From contig NC_092578.1 of assembly GCF_037975245.1 (NCBI RefSeq), positions 10,336,359-10,400,358 of the forward strand: DNA of 64,000 nt. The letters run 5' to 3'. The notes beneath the pieces are model-generated. The model did no database searches and was not told the DNA's origin. It saw nothing but the letters and a program-made list of their open reading frames with translations. Below are positions 1 through 11,925 of this stretch, piece after piece. Origin of the DNA: Apostichopus japonicus (Eukaryota > Echinodermata > Holothuroidea > Aspidochirotida > Stichopodidae). Position numbers and translations under genes: made by a program. Numbering within the stretch: position 1 is the first letter of the stretch; each line of letters opens with the position of its first letter.

Positions 1-370
1 ACAGTTATCATTTCTTCGTCGAGAGTAATGCCAGACACCAGTAATACGACTTTGTTGATAGCAAATGTTGGCAGCTTTTCTGTAATCGAGTCTGCCTGTC
101 CAAATTCTACAGGAGTTTCACCATCATCATTTTTGATCAGCACATACTCAGAAGTGTCCGAACGCACCACCACAACCTTTATGGTAGCACCCTCCGGGAT
201 GCCTTCTCTCAGGTTCAATGTCATCGGAATTCCACCTTCTCCAAGGTTCAAGGTGTATACTTCCACGTCTGTCAGAGTTTCAGAAACTGAGTCGGCTATC
301 TCTTGGGCATCATCAGCAGCTACAGCACTCAACTGGCCGGTCACTACTTTGATGTTTGCTTCTTCGCAAG
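1..370 (-). CDS. domain exon M35 (cut by window start)
   Basis: The 5' splice acceptor side is intact (acceptor CCCCACAG just above 370). The last ~11 nt, including the C-terminal Cys codon and the donor, fall outside the window. The visible protein equals the array consensus, so the array continues leftward, which is 3' in the gene. Confidence 0.9.
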
Positions 371-876
371 CTGTGGGGTCAAAAATTCAAAAATCATTTC
401 ATTTCAATCATCATAGTTCAATCATGTCTTAACAGAAAAAATACAGAAACAATTATATGGTGTAACCCCTTCCTTCAGCTAAACCATCCAGTCTAACTTT
501 AATACGTTATATACACTTAGCAAGTTTTCATTATCTAAGATGGCTCAATTTCATCAGTCGTCTTCCGATATTCACAGGAAAAGTTGAAATGTTGACTAAG
601 TAGCAACTATCACCCAGAGACAATCTCACTTTAATTCATTACAAAGTAAACTTCCTTTCAACATCAGTCTCACCCTGACTAACACCACAAACTCATAAAA
701 TAAACAAATTAACCAATGTGTCTGCATAATATTTGTCATTGTCAGATGTTTTTCTGTTGATTTGATAGTTGAGATCCCCAAATTTGGAAACAAAGAGGTC
801 ACTCTAACCCTAATGTTATGGTATGACAGTACATCTCAAAGCTTTCAACAGAACAGTCACTGAATTTGATAATTAC

Positions 877-930
877 CTAGAGTGGTTGTACTCTCTTCAG
901 TAGTTTCCTCTGTTGTAGTTGTCGAGGGAG
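877..930 (-). CDS. 54-nt Thr/Glu-rich spacer exon (M34 cassette, standard form)
   Basis: This is the reference copy of the second spacer exon. With the split Ala codon it reads APSTTTTEETTEESTTTL and is phase 1-1. The donor is TAG|GTAATT. The acceptor ends TTTAAG, an AAG acceptor that is weaker than the usual CAG. The peptide is Thr/Ser-rich with four Glu and no Cys, which fits an O-glycosylated extended linker. The exon is short enough and of the right phase that skipping it would not shift the frame. Confidence 0.8.
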   Translation of the reverse strand, partial: LPRQLQQRKLLKRVQPL

Positions 931-1273
931 CTTAAAGAGGAAAATGTAAAGTAATCAGTCATTCTCCAAATACTTCTTTTAATACTCAACAAGACTCTAA
1001 ACTGTACAATATATATGATGTCTAAATCAGGGGGTAGCTCTGCAAACTCTAACCTGAAAAACTGCATAAATCATTCAAGCAGGGTATGTTTGCAACCAAA
1101 CCACTATTGCTGTTCATGTGCAAGGCCAATATACATGATGAAATATCTTCTTGAATGAGTGACACAACAATATAGTCCATTTAACATCACAACATACATT
1201 ATTAATTGCTAGGCTTAGTTCACTCTTCCACCAGATGATCGTAATATGTAATATGAATAGAAAAGTTACCAAC

Positions 1274-1312
1274 CTCCAGTAGTCGTAGCTTCTGTGGTGG
1301 TTGTTGGAGTAG
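1274..1312 (-). CDS. 39-nt Thr-rich spacer exon (M34 cassette, standard form)
   Basis: This is the reference copy of the first spacer exon. It reads ATPTTTTEATTTG with the split Ala codon, phase 1-1. The acceptor is AATTTTTAG. The donor required for frame is GAG|GTTGGT, a poor match to GTRAGT. A better-looking GTAAC lies 4 nt downstream but would shift the frame. In 13 cassettes (those of M3, M4, M6-M10, M17, M20-M22, M27, M28) the Glu-Ala pair is Glu-Ser. Confidence 0.78.
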
Positions 1313-1596
1313 CTAAAAATTGAAAATGGGATTCAGATGTTTCTTAATAAAAATCTCATTATTTCCTTCTTCTTTGGGGTATATAGCATATCTATTAGTG
1401 TTGGCTAATTATAATGTAAATTGTTCCATTTGTGTATTACAATTCATGCTACTAAAACTGACGGGAAAAGTCAGAAAAGCAAAGTGAACAACAGAAATTT
1501 TGTCTCAAAACATAAAGCAAGTCGTCTTTCCATGTAACTATGGCAATCATCTATGAATTAACCTATCAATAGTTAAATTCAGATGTAATAACTCAC

Positions 1597-1977
1597 CACA
1601 AATCTTCACAGTTATCATTTCTTCGTCGAGAGTAATGCCAGACACCAGTAATACGACTTTGTTGATAGCAAATGTTGGCAGCTTTTCTGTAATCGAGTCT
1701 GCCTGTCCAAATTCTACAGGAGTTTCACCATCATCATTTTTGATCAGCACATACTCAGAAGTGTCCGAACGCACCACCACAACCTTTATGGTAGCACCCT
1801 CCGGGATGCCTTCTCTCAGGTTCAATGTCATCGGAATTCCACCTTCTCCAAGGTTCAAGGTGTATACTTCCACGTCTGTCAGAGTTTCAGAAACTGAGTC
1901 GGCTATCTCTTGGGCATCATCAGCAGCTACAGCACTCAACTGGCCGGTCACTACTTTGATGTTTGCTTCTTCGCAAG
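1597..1977 (-). CDS. domain exon M34, reference copy of the 127-residue repeat domain
   Basis: The 381-nt phase 1-1 exon has acceptor GACCCCACAG and donor TGTG|GTGAGT. Residue 1 is the split Ala, Cys2 follows at once and Cys127 is the last full codon. The pair brackets the domain and could form one disulfide. Residues 14-33 look helical and acidic (AADDAQEIADS). The rest alternates short hydrophobic strands with turns: 36-43, 50-54, 63-69 (TIKVVVV), 75-80, 105-115 (INKVVLLVSGI) and 121-127, suggesting a compact mainly beta fold. There is no N-glycosylation sequon. I do not recognise the family. The spacers that follow in the transcript are 1274-1312 and 877-930. Six-frame reading also shows a long opposite-strand frame over this exon. 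The sense reading is preferred because of its splice sites, phase match and Cys-bounded ends. Confidence 0.9.
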
Positions 1978-3199
1978 CTGTGGGGTCAAAAATTCAAAAA
2001 TCATTTCATTTCAATCATCATAGTTCAATCATGTCTTAACAGAAAAAATACAGAAACAATCATATGGTGTAACCCTACCTTCAGCTTAACCATCCAGTCT
2101 CACTTATGTTATATACACTTAGCAAGTTTTCATTATCTAAGATGGCTCAATTTCATCAGTCGTCCTCCGATATTCACAGGAAAAGTTGCAATGTTTACTA
2201 AGTAGCAACTATCACCCAGAGACAATCTCACTTTAATTCATTACAAAGTATAAACTTCCTTTCAACATCAGTCTCACCCTGACTAACACCACAAACTCAT
2301 AACATAACAAATTAACCAATGTGTCTGCATAATATTTGTCATTGTCAGATGTTTTTCTGTTGATTTGATAGTTGAGATCCACAAATTTGGAAACAAAGAG
2401 GTCACTCTAACCCTAATGTTATGGTATGACAGTACATCTCAAAGCTTTCAACAGAACAGTGACTGAATTTGATAATTACCTAGAGTGGTTGTACTCTCTT
2501 CAGTAGTTTCCTCTGTTGTAGTTGTCGAGGGAGCTTAAAGAGGAAAATGTAAAGTAATCAGTCATTCTCCAAAAACTTCTTCTAATACTCAACAAGACTC
2601 AAAACTGTACAATATATATGATGTCTAAATCAGGGGGTAGCTCTGCAAACTCTAACCTGAAAAACTGCATAAATCATTCAAGCAGGGTATGTTTGCAACC
2701 AAACCACTATTGCTGTTCATGTGCAAGGCCAATATACATGATGAAATATCTTCTTGAATGAGTGACACAACAATATAGTCCATTTAACATCACAACATAC
2801 ATTATTAATTGCTAGGCTTAGTTCACTCTTCCACCAGATGATCGTAATATGTAATATAAATAGAAAAGTTACCAACCTCCAGTAGTTGTAGCTTCTGTGG
2901 TGGTTGTTGGAGTAGCTAAAAATTGAAAATGGGATTCAGATGTTTCTTAATAAAAATCTCATTATTTCCTTCTTCTTTGGGGTATATAGCATATCTATTA
3001 GTGTTGGCTAATTATAATGTAAATTGTTCCATTTGTGTATTACAATTCATGCTACTAAAACTGATGGGAAAACTCAGAAAAGCAAAGTGAACAACAGAAA
3101 TTTTGTCTCAAAACATAAAGCAAGTCGTCTTTCCATGTAACTATGGCAATCATCTATGAATTAACCTATCAATAGTTAAATTCAGCTGTAATAACTCAC

Positions 3200-3580
3200 C
3201 ACAAATCTTCACAGTTATCATTTCTTCGTCGAGAGTAATGCCAGACACCAGTAATACGACTTTGTTGATAGCAAATGTTGGCAGCTTTTCTGTAATCGAG
3301 TCTGCCTGTCCAAATTCTACAGGAGTTTCACCATCATCATTTTTGATCAGCACATACTCAGAAGTGTCCGAACGCACCACCACAACCTTTATGGTAGCAC
3401 CCTCCGGGATGCCTTCTCTCAGGTTCAATGTCATCGGAATTCCACCTTCTCCAAGGTTCAAGGTGTATACTTCCACGTCTGTCAGAGTTTCAGAAACTGA
3501 GTCGGCTATCTCTTGGGCATCATCAGCAGCTACAGCACTCAACTGGCCGGTCACTACTTTGATGTTTGCTTCTTCACAAG
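3200..3580 (-). CDS. domain exon M33
   Basis: The protein is identical to the consensus. Cys2 uses TGT instead of TGC. Following spacers are 2877-2915 and 2480-2533, with 1603 bp to M34. Confidence 0.9.
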
Positions 3581-4082
3581 CTGTGGGGTCAAAAATTCAA
3601 AAATCATTTCATTTCAATCATCATAGTTCAATCATGTCTTAACAGAAAAAATACAGAAACAATCATATGGTGTAACCCTACCTTCAGCTAAACCATCCAG
3701 TCTAACCTACGTTATATACACTTAGCAAGTTTTCATTATCTAAGATGGCTCAATTTCATCAGTCGTCCTCCGATATTCACAGGAAAAGTTGCAATGTTTA
3801 CTAAGTAGCAACTATCACCCAGAGACAATCTCACTTTAATTCATTACAAAGTATAAACTTCCTTTCAACATCAGTCTCACCCTGACTAACACCACAAACT
3901 CATAACATAACAAATTAACCAATGTGTCTGCATAATATTTGTCATTGTCAGATGTTTTTCTGTTGATTTGATAGTTGAGATCCCCAAATTTGGAAACAAA
4001 GAGGTCACTCTAACCCTAATGTTATGGTATGACAGTACATCTCAAAGCTTTCAACAGAACAGTGACTGAATTTGATAATTAC

Positions 4083-4136
4083 CTAGAGTGGTTGTACTCT
4101 CTTCAGTAGTTTCCTCTAATGTAGTTGTCGAGGGAG
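4083..4136 (-). CDS. 54-nt spacer exon variant (M32 cassette), Thr to Leu
   Basis: A two-base change turns the sixth residue-block Thr codon into TTA (Leu), giving TTTLEETTEE. The acceptor here is CTTTCAG, a proper CAG acceptor, unlike the TTTAAG of most copies. Phase is unchanged. Confidence 0.78.
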
Positions 4137-4781
4137 CTGAAAGAGGAAAATGTAAAGTAATCAGTCATTCTCCAAAAACTTCTTTTAATACTCAACAAGA
4201 CTCAAACTGTACAATATATATGATGTCAAAATCAGGGGGTAGCTCTGCAAACTCTAACCTGAAAAACTGCATAAATCATTCAAGCAACCAAACCACTATT
4301 GCTGTTCATGTGCAAGGCCAATATACATGATGAAATATCTTCTTGAATGAGTGACACAACAATATAGTCCATTTAACATCACAACATACATTATTAATTG
4401 CTAGGCTTAGTTCACTCTTCCACCAGATGATCGTAATATAAATAGAAAAGTTACCAACCTCCAGTAGTTGTAGCTTCTGTGGTGGTTGTTGGAGTAGCTA
4501 AAAATTGAAAATGGGATTCAGATGTTTCTTAATAAAAATCTCATTATTTCCTTCTTCTTTGGGGTATATAGCATATCTATTAGTGTTGGCTAATTATAAT
4601 GTAAATTGTTCCATTTGTGTATTACAATTCATGCTACTAAAACTGATGGGAAAACTCAGAAAAGCAAAGTGAACAACAGAAATTTTGTCTCAAAACATAA
4701 AGCAAGTCGTCTTTCCATGTAACTATGGCAATCATCTATGAATTAACCTATCAATAGTTAAATTCAGCTGTAATAACTCAC

Positions 4782-5162
4782 CACAAATCTTCACAGTTAT
4801 CATTTCTTCGTCGAGAGTAATGCCAGACACCAGTAATACGACTTTGTTTATAGCAAATGTTGGCAGCTTTTCTGTAATCGAGTCTGCCTGTCCAAATTCT
4901 ACAGGAGTTTCACCATCATCATTTTTGATCAGCACATACTCAGAAGTGTCCGAACGCACCACCACAACCTTTATGGTAGCACCCTCCGGGATGCCTTCTC
5001 TCAGGTTCAATGTCATCGGAATTCCACCTTCTCCAAGGTTCAAGGTGTATACTTCCACGTCTGTCAGAGTTTCAGAAACTGAGTCGGCTATCTCTTGGGC
5101 ATCATCAGCAGCTACAGCACTCAACTGGCCGGTCACTACTTTGATGTTTGCTTCTTCGCAAG
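4782..5162 (-). CDS. domain exon M32
   Basis: The protein is identical to the consensus. Following spacers are 4459-4497 and 4083-4136. Spacing to M33 is 1582 bp. This unit lost about 21 bp of intron, including GGGTATGTTTG near 4286 and one ATGTA near 4437. Confidence 0.9.
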
Positions 5163-5664
5163 CTGTGGGGTCAAAAATTCAAAAATCATTTCATTTCAAT
5201 CATCATAGTTCAATCATGTCTTAACAGAAAAAATACAGAAACAATCATATGGTGTAACCCTACCTTCAGCTAAACCATCCAGTCTAACCTACGTTATATA
5301 CACTTAGCAAGTTTTCATTATCTAAGATGGCTCAATTTCATCAGTCGTCCTCCGATATTCACAGGAAAAGTTGCAATGTTTACTAAGTAGCAACTATCAC
5401 CCAGAGACAATCTCACTTTAATTCATTACAAAGTATAAACTTCCTTTCAACATCAGTCTCACCCTGACTAACACCACAAACTCATAACATAACAAATTAA
5501 CCAATGTGTCTGCATAATATTTGTCATTGTCAGATGTTTTTCTGTTGATTTGATAGTTGAGATCCACAAATTTGGAAACAAAGAGGTCACTCTAACCCTA
5601 ATGTTATGGTATGACAGTACATCTCAAAGCTTTCAACAGAACAGTGACTGAATTTGATAATTAC

Positions 5665-5718
5665 CTAGAGCGGTTGTACTCTCTTCAGTAGTTTCCTCTG
5701 TTGTAGTTGTCGAGGGAG
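5665..5718 (-). CDS. 54-nt spacer exon (M31 long cassette)
   Basis: Same phase 1-1 spacer as the standard copy, except that the penultimate Thr is Ala (ACT to GCT, near 5670). It sits ~700 bp from the preceding 30-nt exon because this cassette keeps the long intron. Confidence 0.78.
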   Translation of the reverse strand, partial: LPRQLQQRKLLKRVQPL

Positions 5719-6420
5719 CTTAAAGAGGAAAATGTAAAGTAATCAGTCATTCTCCAAATACTTATTTTAATACTCAACAAGACTCTACTACGTTGTACAA
5801 TATATATGTCGAAATCAGGGGGTAGCTCTGCAAACTTTAACCTGAAAACCTGCAGAAATCATTCAAGCAGGGGGTATGTTTGCAAACAAACCTCTACTGC
5901 TGTTCATGTGCAAGGCCAATATACATGATGACATATCTTCTTGAATAAGTAACACAATAATATAGTTCATTTAACCTCATAAATTGCTAAGCTTAGTTCC
6001 CTCTTCCACCAGATGTACCTGCAGAGCAAGCCTCCTTTCAACATAGGAATCAGTGGCAGATCTTCTTTTTCATTATCTTGTAATAGTAATGCATCTTCTA
6101 GATGACATAATACTCCCAACAGCTACAGCATCTATGGTGTTATTGCACTCCCTACTTCAGTCAATCACATTTTATGCCCCTTATGTATCTACTGCCAAAA
6201 TCCTCAGTTTCACATTGCTCAATTGATTATCATCCTTTCACATCCAAAATCTTCAAACTTAGAATAAAAGTTTCTGTAATTAAAGATAATAACAGTACTG
6301 CATTTGCTTCCAACAAGTTCAATCTGCAAGAAACTTTGGTACCAAATCCAAAACTTTGACACAATCAATTGCAGTGGATATGGATCGTAATATGTCATAT
6401 GAATAGAAAAAGTTACCAAC

Positions 6421-6450
6421 CTCCAGTAGTCGTAGCTTCTGTGGTGGTTG
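6421..6450 (-). CDS. 30-nt spacer exon variant (M31 long cassette)
   Basis: An in-frame loss of 9 nt (TTGGAGTAG on the plus strand) next to the acceptor leaves ATTTEATTTG. The acceptor is still AACTTTTAG and phase 1-1 is kept. The same variant occurs at 16390-16419, 27962-27991 and 33121-33150, always in long-intron cassettes. Confidence 0.78.
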
Positions 6451-6733
6451 CTAAAAGTTAAAATGGGATTCAGGTGTTATATAATAAAATCTCATAATTT
6501 CCTTCTTCTTTGGGGTATATAGCATATCTATTAGTGTTCACTGATTATAATGTAAACTGTTCCATTTGTGTATTACATTTCATGCTACTAAAACTGAGAG
6601 GAAAAGTCAGAAAAGCAAAGTGAACAACAGAAATATTGCCTCAAAACATAAAGAAAGTGGTCTTTCCATGTAACTATGGCAATCATCTATGAATTAAACT
6701 ATCATTAGTTAAAACTCAGATGTAATAACTCAC

Positions 6734-7114
6734 CACAAATCTTCACGGTTATCATTTCTTCGCCGAGAGTAATGCCAGACACCAGTAATACGACTTTGTT
6801 TATAGCAAATGTTGGCAGCTTTTCTGTAATCGAGTCTGCCTGTCCAAATTCTACAGGAGTTTCCCCATCATCATTTTTGATCAGCACATACTCAGAAGTG
6901 TCCGAACGCACCACCACAACCTTTAAGGTAGCACCCTCCGGGATGCCTTCTCTCAGGTTCAATGTCATCGGAATTCCACCTTCTCCAAGGTTCAAGGTGT
7001 ATACTTCCACGTCTGTCAGAGTTTCAGAAACTGAGTCGGCTATCTCTTGGGCATCATCAGCAGCTACAGCACTCAACTGGCCGGTCACTACTTTGATGTT
7101 TGCTTCTTCGCAAG
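6734..7114 (-). CDS. domain exon M31 (LG variant)
   Basis: Private changes Ile64 to Leu and Asp118 to Gly are shared with M25, M18 and M15. Following spacers are the 30-nt exon 6421-6450 and 5665-5718. This is a long cassette, 1952 bp to M32. Confidence 0.9.
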
Positions 7115-8337
7115 CTGTGGGGTCAAAAATTCAAAAATCATTTCATTTCAATCATCATAGTTCAATCATGTCTTAACAGAAAAAATACAGAAACAATCAT
7201 ATGGTGTAACCCTACCTTCAGCTAAACCATCCAGTCTAACTTACGTTATATACACTTAGCAAGTTTTCATTATCTAAGATGGCTCAATTTCATCAGTCGT
7301 CCTCCGATATTCACAGGAAAAGTTGCAATGTTTACTAAGTAGCAACTATCACCCAGAGACAATCTCACTTTAATTCATTACAAAGTATAAACTTCCTTTC
7401 AACATCAGTCTCACCCTGACTAACACCACAAACTCATAAAATAAACAAATTAACCAATGTGTCTGCATAATATTTGTCATTGTCAGATGTTTTTCTGTTG
7501 ATTTGATAGTTGAGATCCCCAAATTTGGAAACAAAGAGGTCACTCTAACCCTAATGTTATGGTATGACAGTACATCTCAAAGCTTTCAACAGAACAGTCA
7601 CTGAATTTGATAATTACCTAGAGTGGTTGTACTCTCTTCAGTAGTTTCCTCTGTTGTAGTTGTCGAAGGAGCTGAAAGAGGAAAATGTAAAGTAATCAGT
7701 CATTCTCCAAATACTTCTTCTAATACTCAACAAGACTCTAGGCTGTACAATATATATGATGTCTAAATCAGGGGGTAGCTCTGCAAACTCTAACCTGAAA
7801 AACTGCATAAATCATTCAAGCAGGGTATGTTTGCAACCAAACCACTATTGCTGTTCACGTGCAAGGCCAATATACATGATGAAATATCTTCTTGAATGAG
7901 TGACACAACAATATAGTCCATTTAACATCACAACATACATTATTAATTGCTAGGCTTAGTTCACTCTTCCACCAGATGATCGTAATATGTAATATCAATA
8001 GAAAAGTTACCAACCTCCAGTAGTCGTAGCTTCTGTGGTGGTTGTTGGAGTAGCTAAAAATTGAAAATGGGATTCAGATGTTTCTTAATAAAAATCTCAT
8101 TATTTCCTTCTTCTTTGGGGTATATAGCATATCTATTAGTGTTGGCTAATTATAATGTAAATTGTTCCATTTGTGTATTACAATTCATGCTACTAAAACT
8201 GACGGGAAAACTCAGAAAAGCAAAGTGAACAACAGAAATTTTGTCTCAAAACATAAAGCAAGTCGTCTTTCCATGTAACTATGGCAATCATCTATGAATT
8301 AACCTATCAATAGTTAAATTCAGCTGTAATAACTCAC

Positions 8338-8718
8338 CACAAATCTTCACAGTTATCATTTCTTCGTCGAGAGTAATGCCAGACACCAGTAATACGACTT
8401 TGTTTATAGCAAATGTTGGCAGCTTTTCTGTAATCGAGTCTGCCTGTCCAAATTCTACAGGAGTTTCACCATCATCATTTTTGATCAGCACATACTCAGA
8501 AGTGTCCGAACGCACCACCACAACCTTTACGGTAGCACCCTCCGGGATGCCTTCTCTCAGGTTCAATGTCATCGGAATTCCACCTTCTCCAAGGTTCAAG
8601 GTGTATACTTCCACGTCTGTCAGAGTTTCAGAAACTGAGTCGGCTATCTCTTGGGCATCATCAGCAGCTACAGCACTCAACTGGCCGGTCACTACTTTGA
8701 TGTTTGCTTCTTCGCAAG
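8338..8718 (-). CDS. domain exon M30 (V variant)
   Basis: Ile64 is Val, shared with M24, M14 and M12. Following spacers are 8015-8053 and 7618-7671. The latter has the stronger CTTTCAG acceptor. Confidence 0.9.
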
Positions 8719-9940
8719 CTGTGGGGTCAAAAATTCAAAAATCATTTCATTTCAATCATCATAGTTCAATCATGTCTTAACAGAAAAAATACAGAAACAA
8801 TCATATGGTGTAACCCTACCTTCAGCTAAACCATCCAGTCTAACTTACGTTATATACACTTAGCAAGTTTTCATTATCTAAGATGACTCAATTTCATCAG
8901 TCGTCCTCCGATATTCACAGGAAAAGTTGCAATGTTGACTAAGTAGCAACTATCACCCAGAGACAATCTCACTTTAATTCATTACAAAGTATAAACTTCC
9001 TTTCAACATCAGTCTCACCCTGACTAACACCACAAACTCATAACATAACAAATTAACCAATGTGTCTGCATAATATTTGTCATTGTCAGATGTTTTTCTG
9101 TTGATTTGATAGTTGAGATCCCCAAATTTGGAAACAAAGAGGTCACTCTAACCCTAATGTTATGGTATGACAGTACATCTCAAAGCTTTCAACAGAACAG
9201 TGACTAAATTTGATAATTACCTAGAGTGGTTGTACTCTCTTCAGTAGTTTCCTCTGTTGTAGTTGTCGAGGGAGCTTAAAGAGGAAAATGTAAAGAAATC
9301 AGTCATTCTCCAAATACTTCTTCTAATACTCAACAAGACTCTAAACTGTACAATATATATGATGTCTAAATCAGGGGGTAGCTCTGCAAACTCTAACCTG
9401 AAAAACTGCATAAATCATTCAAGCAGGGTATGTTTGCAACCAAACCACTATTGCTGTTCATGTGCAAGGCCAATATACATGATGAAATATCTTTTTGAAT
9501 GAGTGACACAACAATATAGTCCATTTAACATCACAACATACATTATTAATTGCTAGGCTTAATTCACTCTTCCACCAGATGATCGTAATATGTAATATCA
9601 ATAGAAAAGTTACCAACCTCCAGTAGTTGTAGCTTCTGTGGTGGTTGTTGGAGTAGCTAAAAATTGAAAATGGGATTCAGATGTTTCTTAATAAAAATCT
9701 CATTATTTCCTTCTTCTTTGGGGTATATAGCATATCTATTAGTGTTGGCTAATTATAATGTAAATTGTTCCATTTGTGTATTACAATTCATGCTACTAAA
9801 ACTGATGGGAAAACTCAGAAAAGCAAAGTGAACAACAGAAATTTTGTCTCAAAACATAAAGCAAGTCGTCTTTCCATGTAACTATGGCAATCATCTATGA
9901 ATTAACCTATCAATAGTTAAATTCAGCTGTAATAACTCAC

Positions 9941-10321
9941 CACAAATCTTCACAGTTATCATTTCTTCGTCGAGAGTAATGCCAGACACCAGTAATACGA
10001 CTTTGTTGATAGCAAATGTTGGCAGCTTTTCTGTAATCGAGTCTGCCTGTCCAAATTCTACAGGAGTTTCACCATCATCATTTTTGATCAGCACATACTC
10101 AGAAGTGTCCGAACGCACCACCACAACCTTTATGGTAGCACCCTCCGGGATGCCTTCTCTCAGGTTCAATGTCATCGGAATTCCACCTTCTCCAAGGTTC
10201 AAGGTGTATACTTCCACGTCTGTCAGAGTTTCAGAAACTGAGTCGGCTATCTCTTGGGCATCATCAGCAGCTACAGCACTCAACTGGCCGGTCACTACTT
10301 TGATGTTTGCTTCTTCGCAAG
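9941..10321 (-). CDS. domain exon M29
   Basis: Consensus protein. Following spacers are 9618-9656 and 9221-9274. Confidence 0.9.
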
Positions 10322-11544
10322 CTGTGGGGTCAAAAATTCAAAAATCATTTCATTTCAATCATCATAGTTCAATCATGTCTTAACAGAAAAAATACAGAAA
10401 CAATCATATGGTGTAACCCTACCTTCAGCTTAACCATCCAGTATAACTTACGTTATATACACTTAGCAAGTTTTCATTATCTAAGATGGCTCAATTTCAT
10501 CAGTCGTCCTCCGATATTCACAGGAAAAGTTGCAATCTTTACTAAGTAGCAACTATCACCCAGAGACAATCTCACTTTAATTCATTACAAAGTATAAACT
10601 TCCTTTCAACATCAGTCTCACCCTGACTAACACCACAAACTCATAAAATAAACAAATTAACCAATGTGTCAGCAAAATATTTGTCATTGTCAGATGTTTT
10701 TCTGTTGATTTGATAGTTGAGATCCCCAAATTTGGAAACAAAGAGGTCACTCTAACCCTAAGGTTATGGTATGACAGTACATCTCAATGCTTTCAACAGA
10801 ACAGTCACTGAATTTGATAATTACCTAGAGTGGTTGTACTCTCTTCAGTAGTTTCCTCTGTTGTAGTTGTCGAGGGAGCTTAAAGAGGAAAATGTAAAGT
10901 AATCAGTCATTCTCCAAAAACTTCTTCTAATACTCAACAAGACTCTAAACTGTACAATATATATGATGTCTAAATCAGGGGGTAGCTCTGCAAACTCTAA
11001 CCTGAAAAACTGCATAAATCATTCAAGCAGGGTATGTTTGCAACCAAACCACTATTGCTGTTCATGTGCAAGGCCAATATACATGATGAAATATCTTCTT
11101 GAATGAGTGACACAACAATATAGTCCATTTAACATCACAACATACATTATTAATTGCTAGGCTTAGTTCACTCTTCCACCAGATGATCGTAATATGTAAT
11201 ATAAATAGAAAAGTTACCAACCTCCAGTAGTCGTAGATTCTGTGGTGGTTGTTGGAGTAGCTAAAAATTGAAAATGGGATTCAGATGTTTCTCAATAAAA
11301 ATCTCATTATTTCATTCTTCTTTGGGGTATATAGCATATCTATTAGTGTTGGCTAATTATAATGTAAATTGTACCATTTGTGTATTACAATTCATGCTAC
11401 TAAAACTGACGGGAAAAGTCAGAAAAGCAAAGTGAACAACAGAAATTTTGTCTCAAAACATAAAGCAAGTCGTCTTTCCATGTAACTATGGCAATCATCT
11501 ATGAATTAACCTATCAATAGTTAAATTCAGCTGTAATAACTCAC

Positions 11545-11925
11545 CACAAATCTTCACAGTTATCATTTCTTCGTCGAGAGTAATGCCAGACACCAGTAAT
11601 ACGACTTTGTTGATAGCAAATGTTGGCAGCTTTTCTGTAATCGAGTCTGCCTGTCCAAATTCTACAGGAGTTTCACCATCATCATTTTTGATCAGCACAT
11701 ACTCAGAAGTGTCCGAACGCACCACCACAACCTTTATGGTAGCACCCTCCGGGATGCCTTCTCTCAGGTTCAATGTCATCGGAATTCCACCTTCTCCAAG
11801 GTTCAAGGTGTATACTTCCACGTCTGTCAGAGTTTCAGAAACTGAGTCGGCTATCTCTTGGGCATCATCAGCAGCTACAGCACTCAACTGGCCGGTCACT
11901 ACTTTGATGTTTGCTTCTTCGCAAG
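11545..11925 (-). CDS. domain exon M28
   Basis: Consensus protein. Following spacers are 11222-11260 (Glu-Ser form) and 10825-10878. Confidence 0.9.

Noticed and set aside
1635-2039. 134-codon plus-strand open frame (starting MPDTSNTT) repeated in every cassette
   Set aside because: It is the antisense of the domain exon and runs past both splice sites into intron. It has no plus-strand splice signals or separate support. It recurs only because the whole unit is duplicated.
1963-2205. 80-codon plus-strand frame (MLLRKLWGQ) recurring in many units
   Set aside because: It covers mostly the 502-nt intron, is broken by indels in other units and has no domain-like composition.
2405-2422. TCTAACCCTAATG looked like a telomere-type motif in each unit
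   Set aside because: It is a single CTAACCCTAA occurrence per cassette, at a fixed intron position and not a tandem run.
6174-6419. 61- and 66-codon frames on both strands in the long-intron segment
   Set aside because: They occur only in the four long units and their equivalents are different or broken at the 54 and 56 kb units. There are no suitable splice sites.
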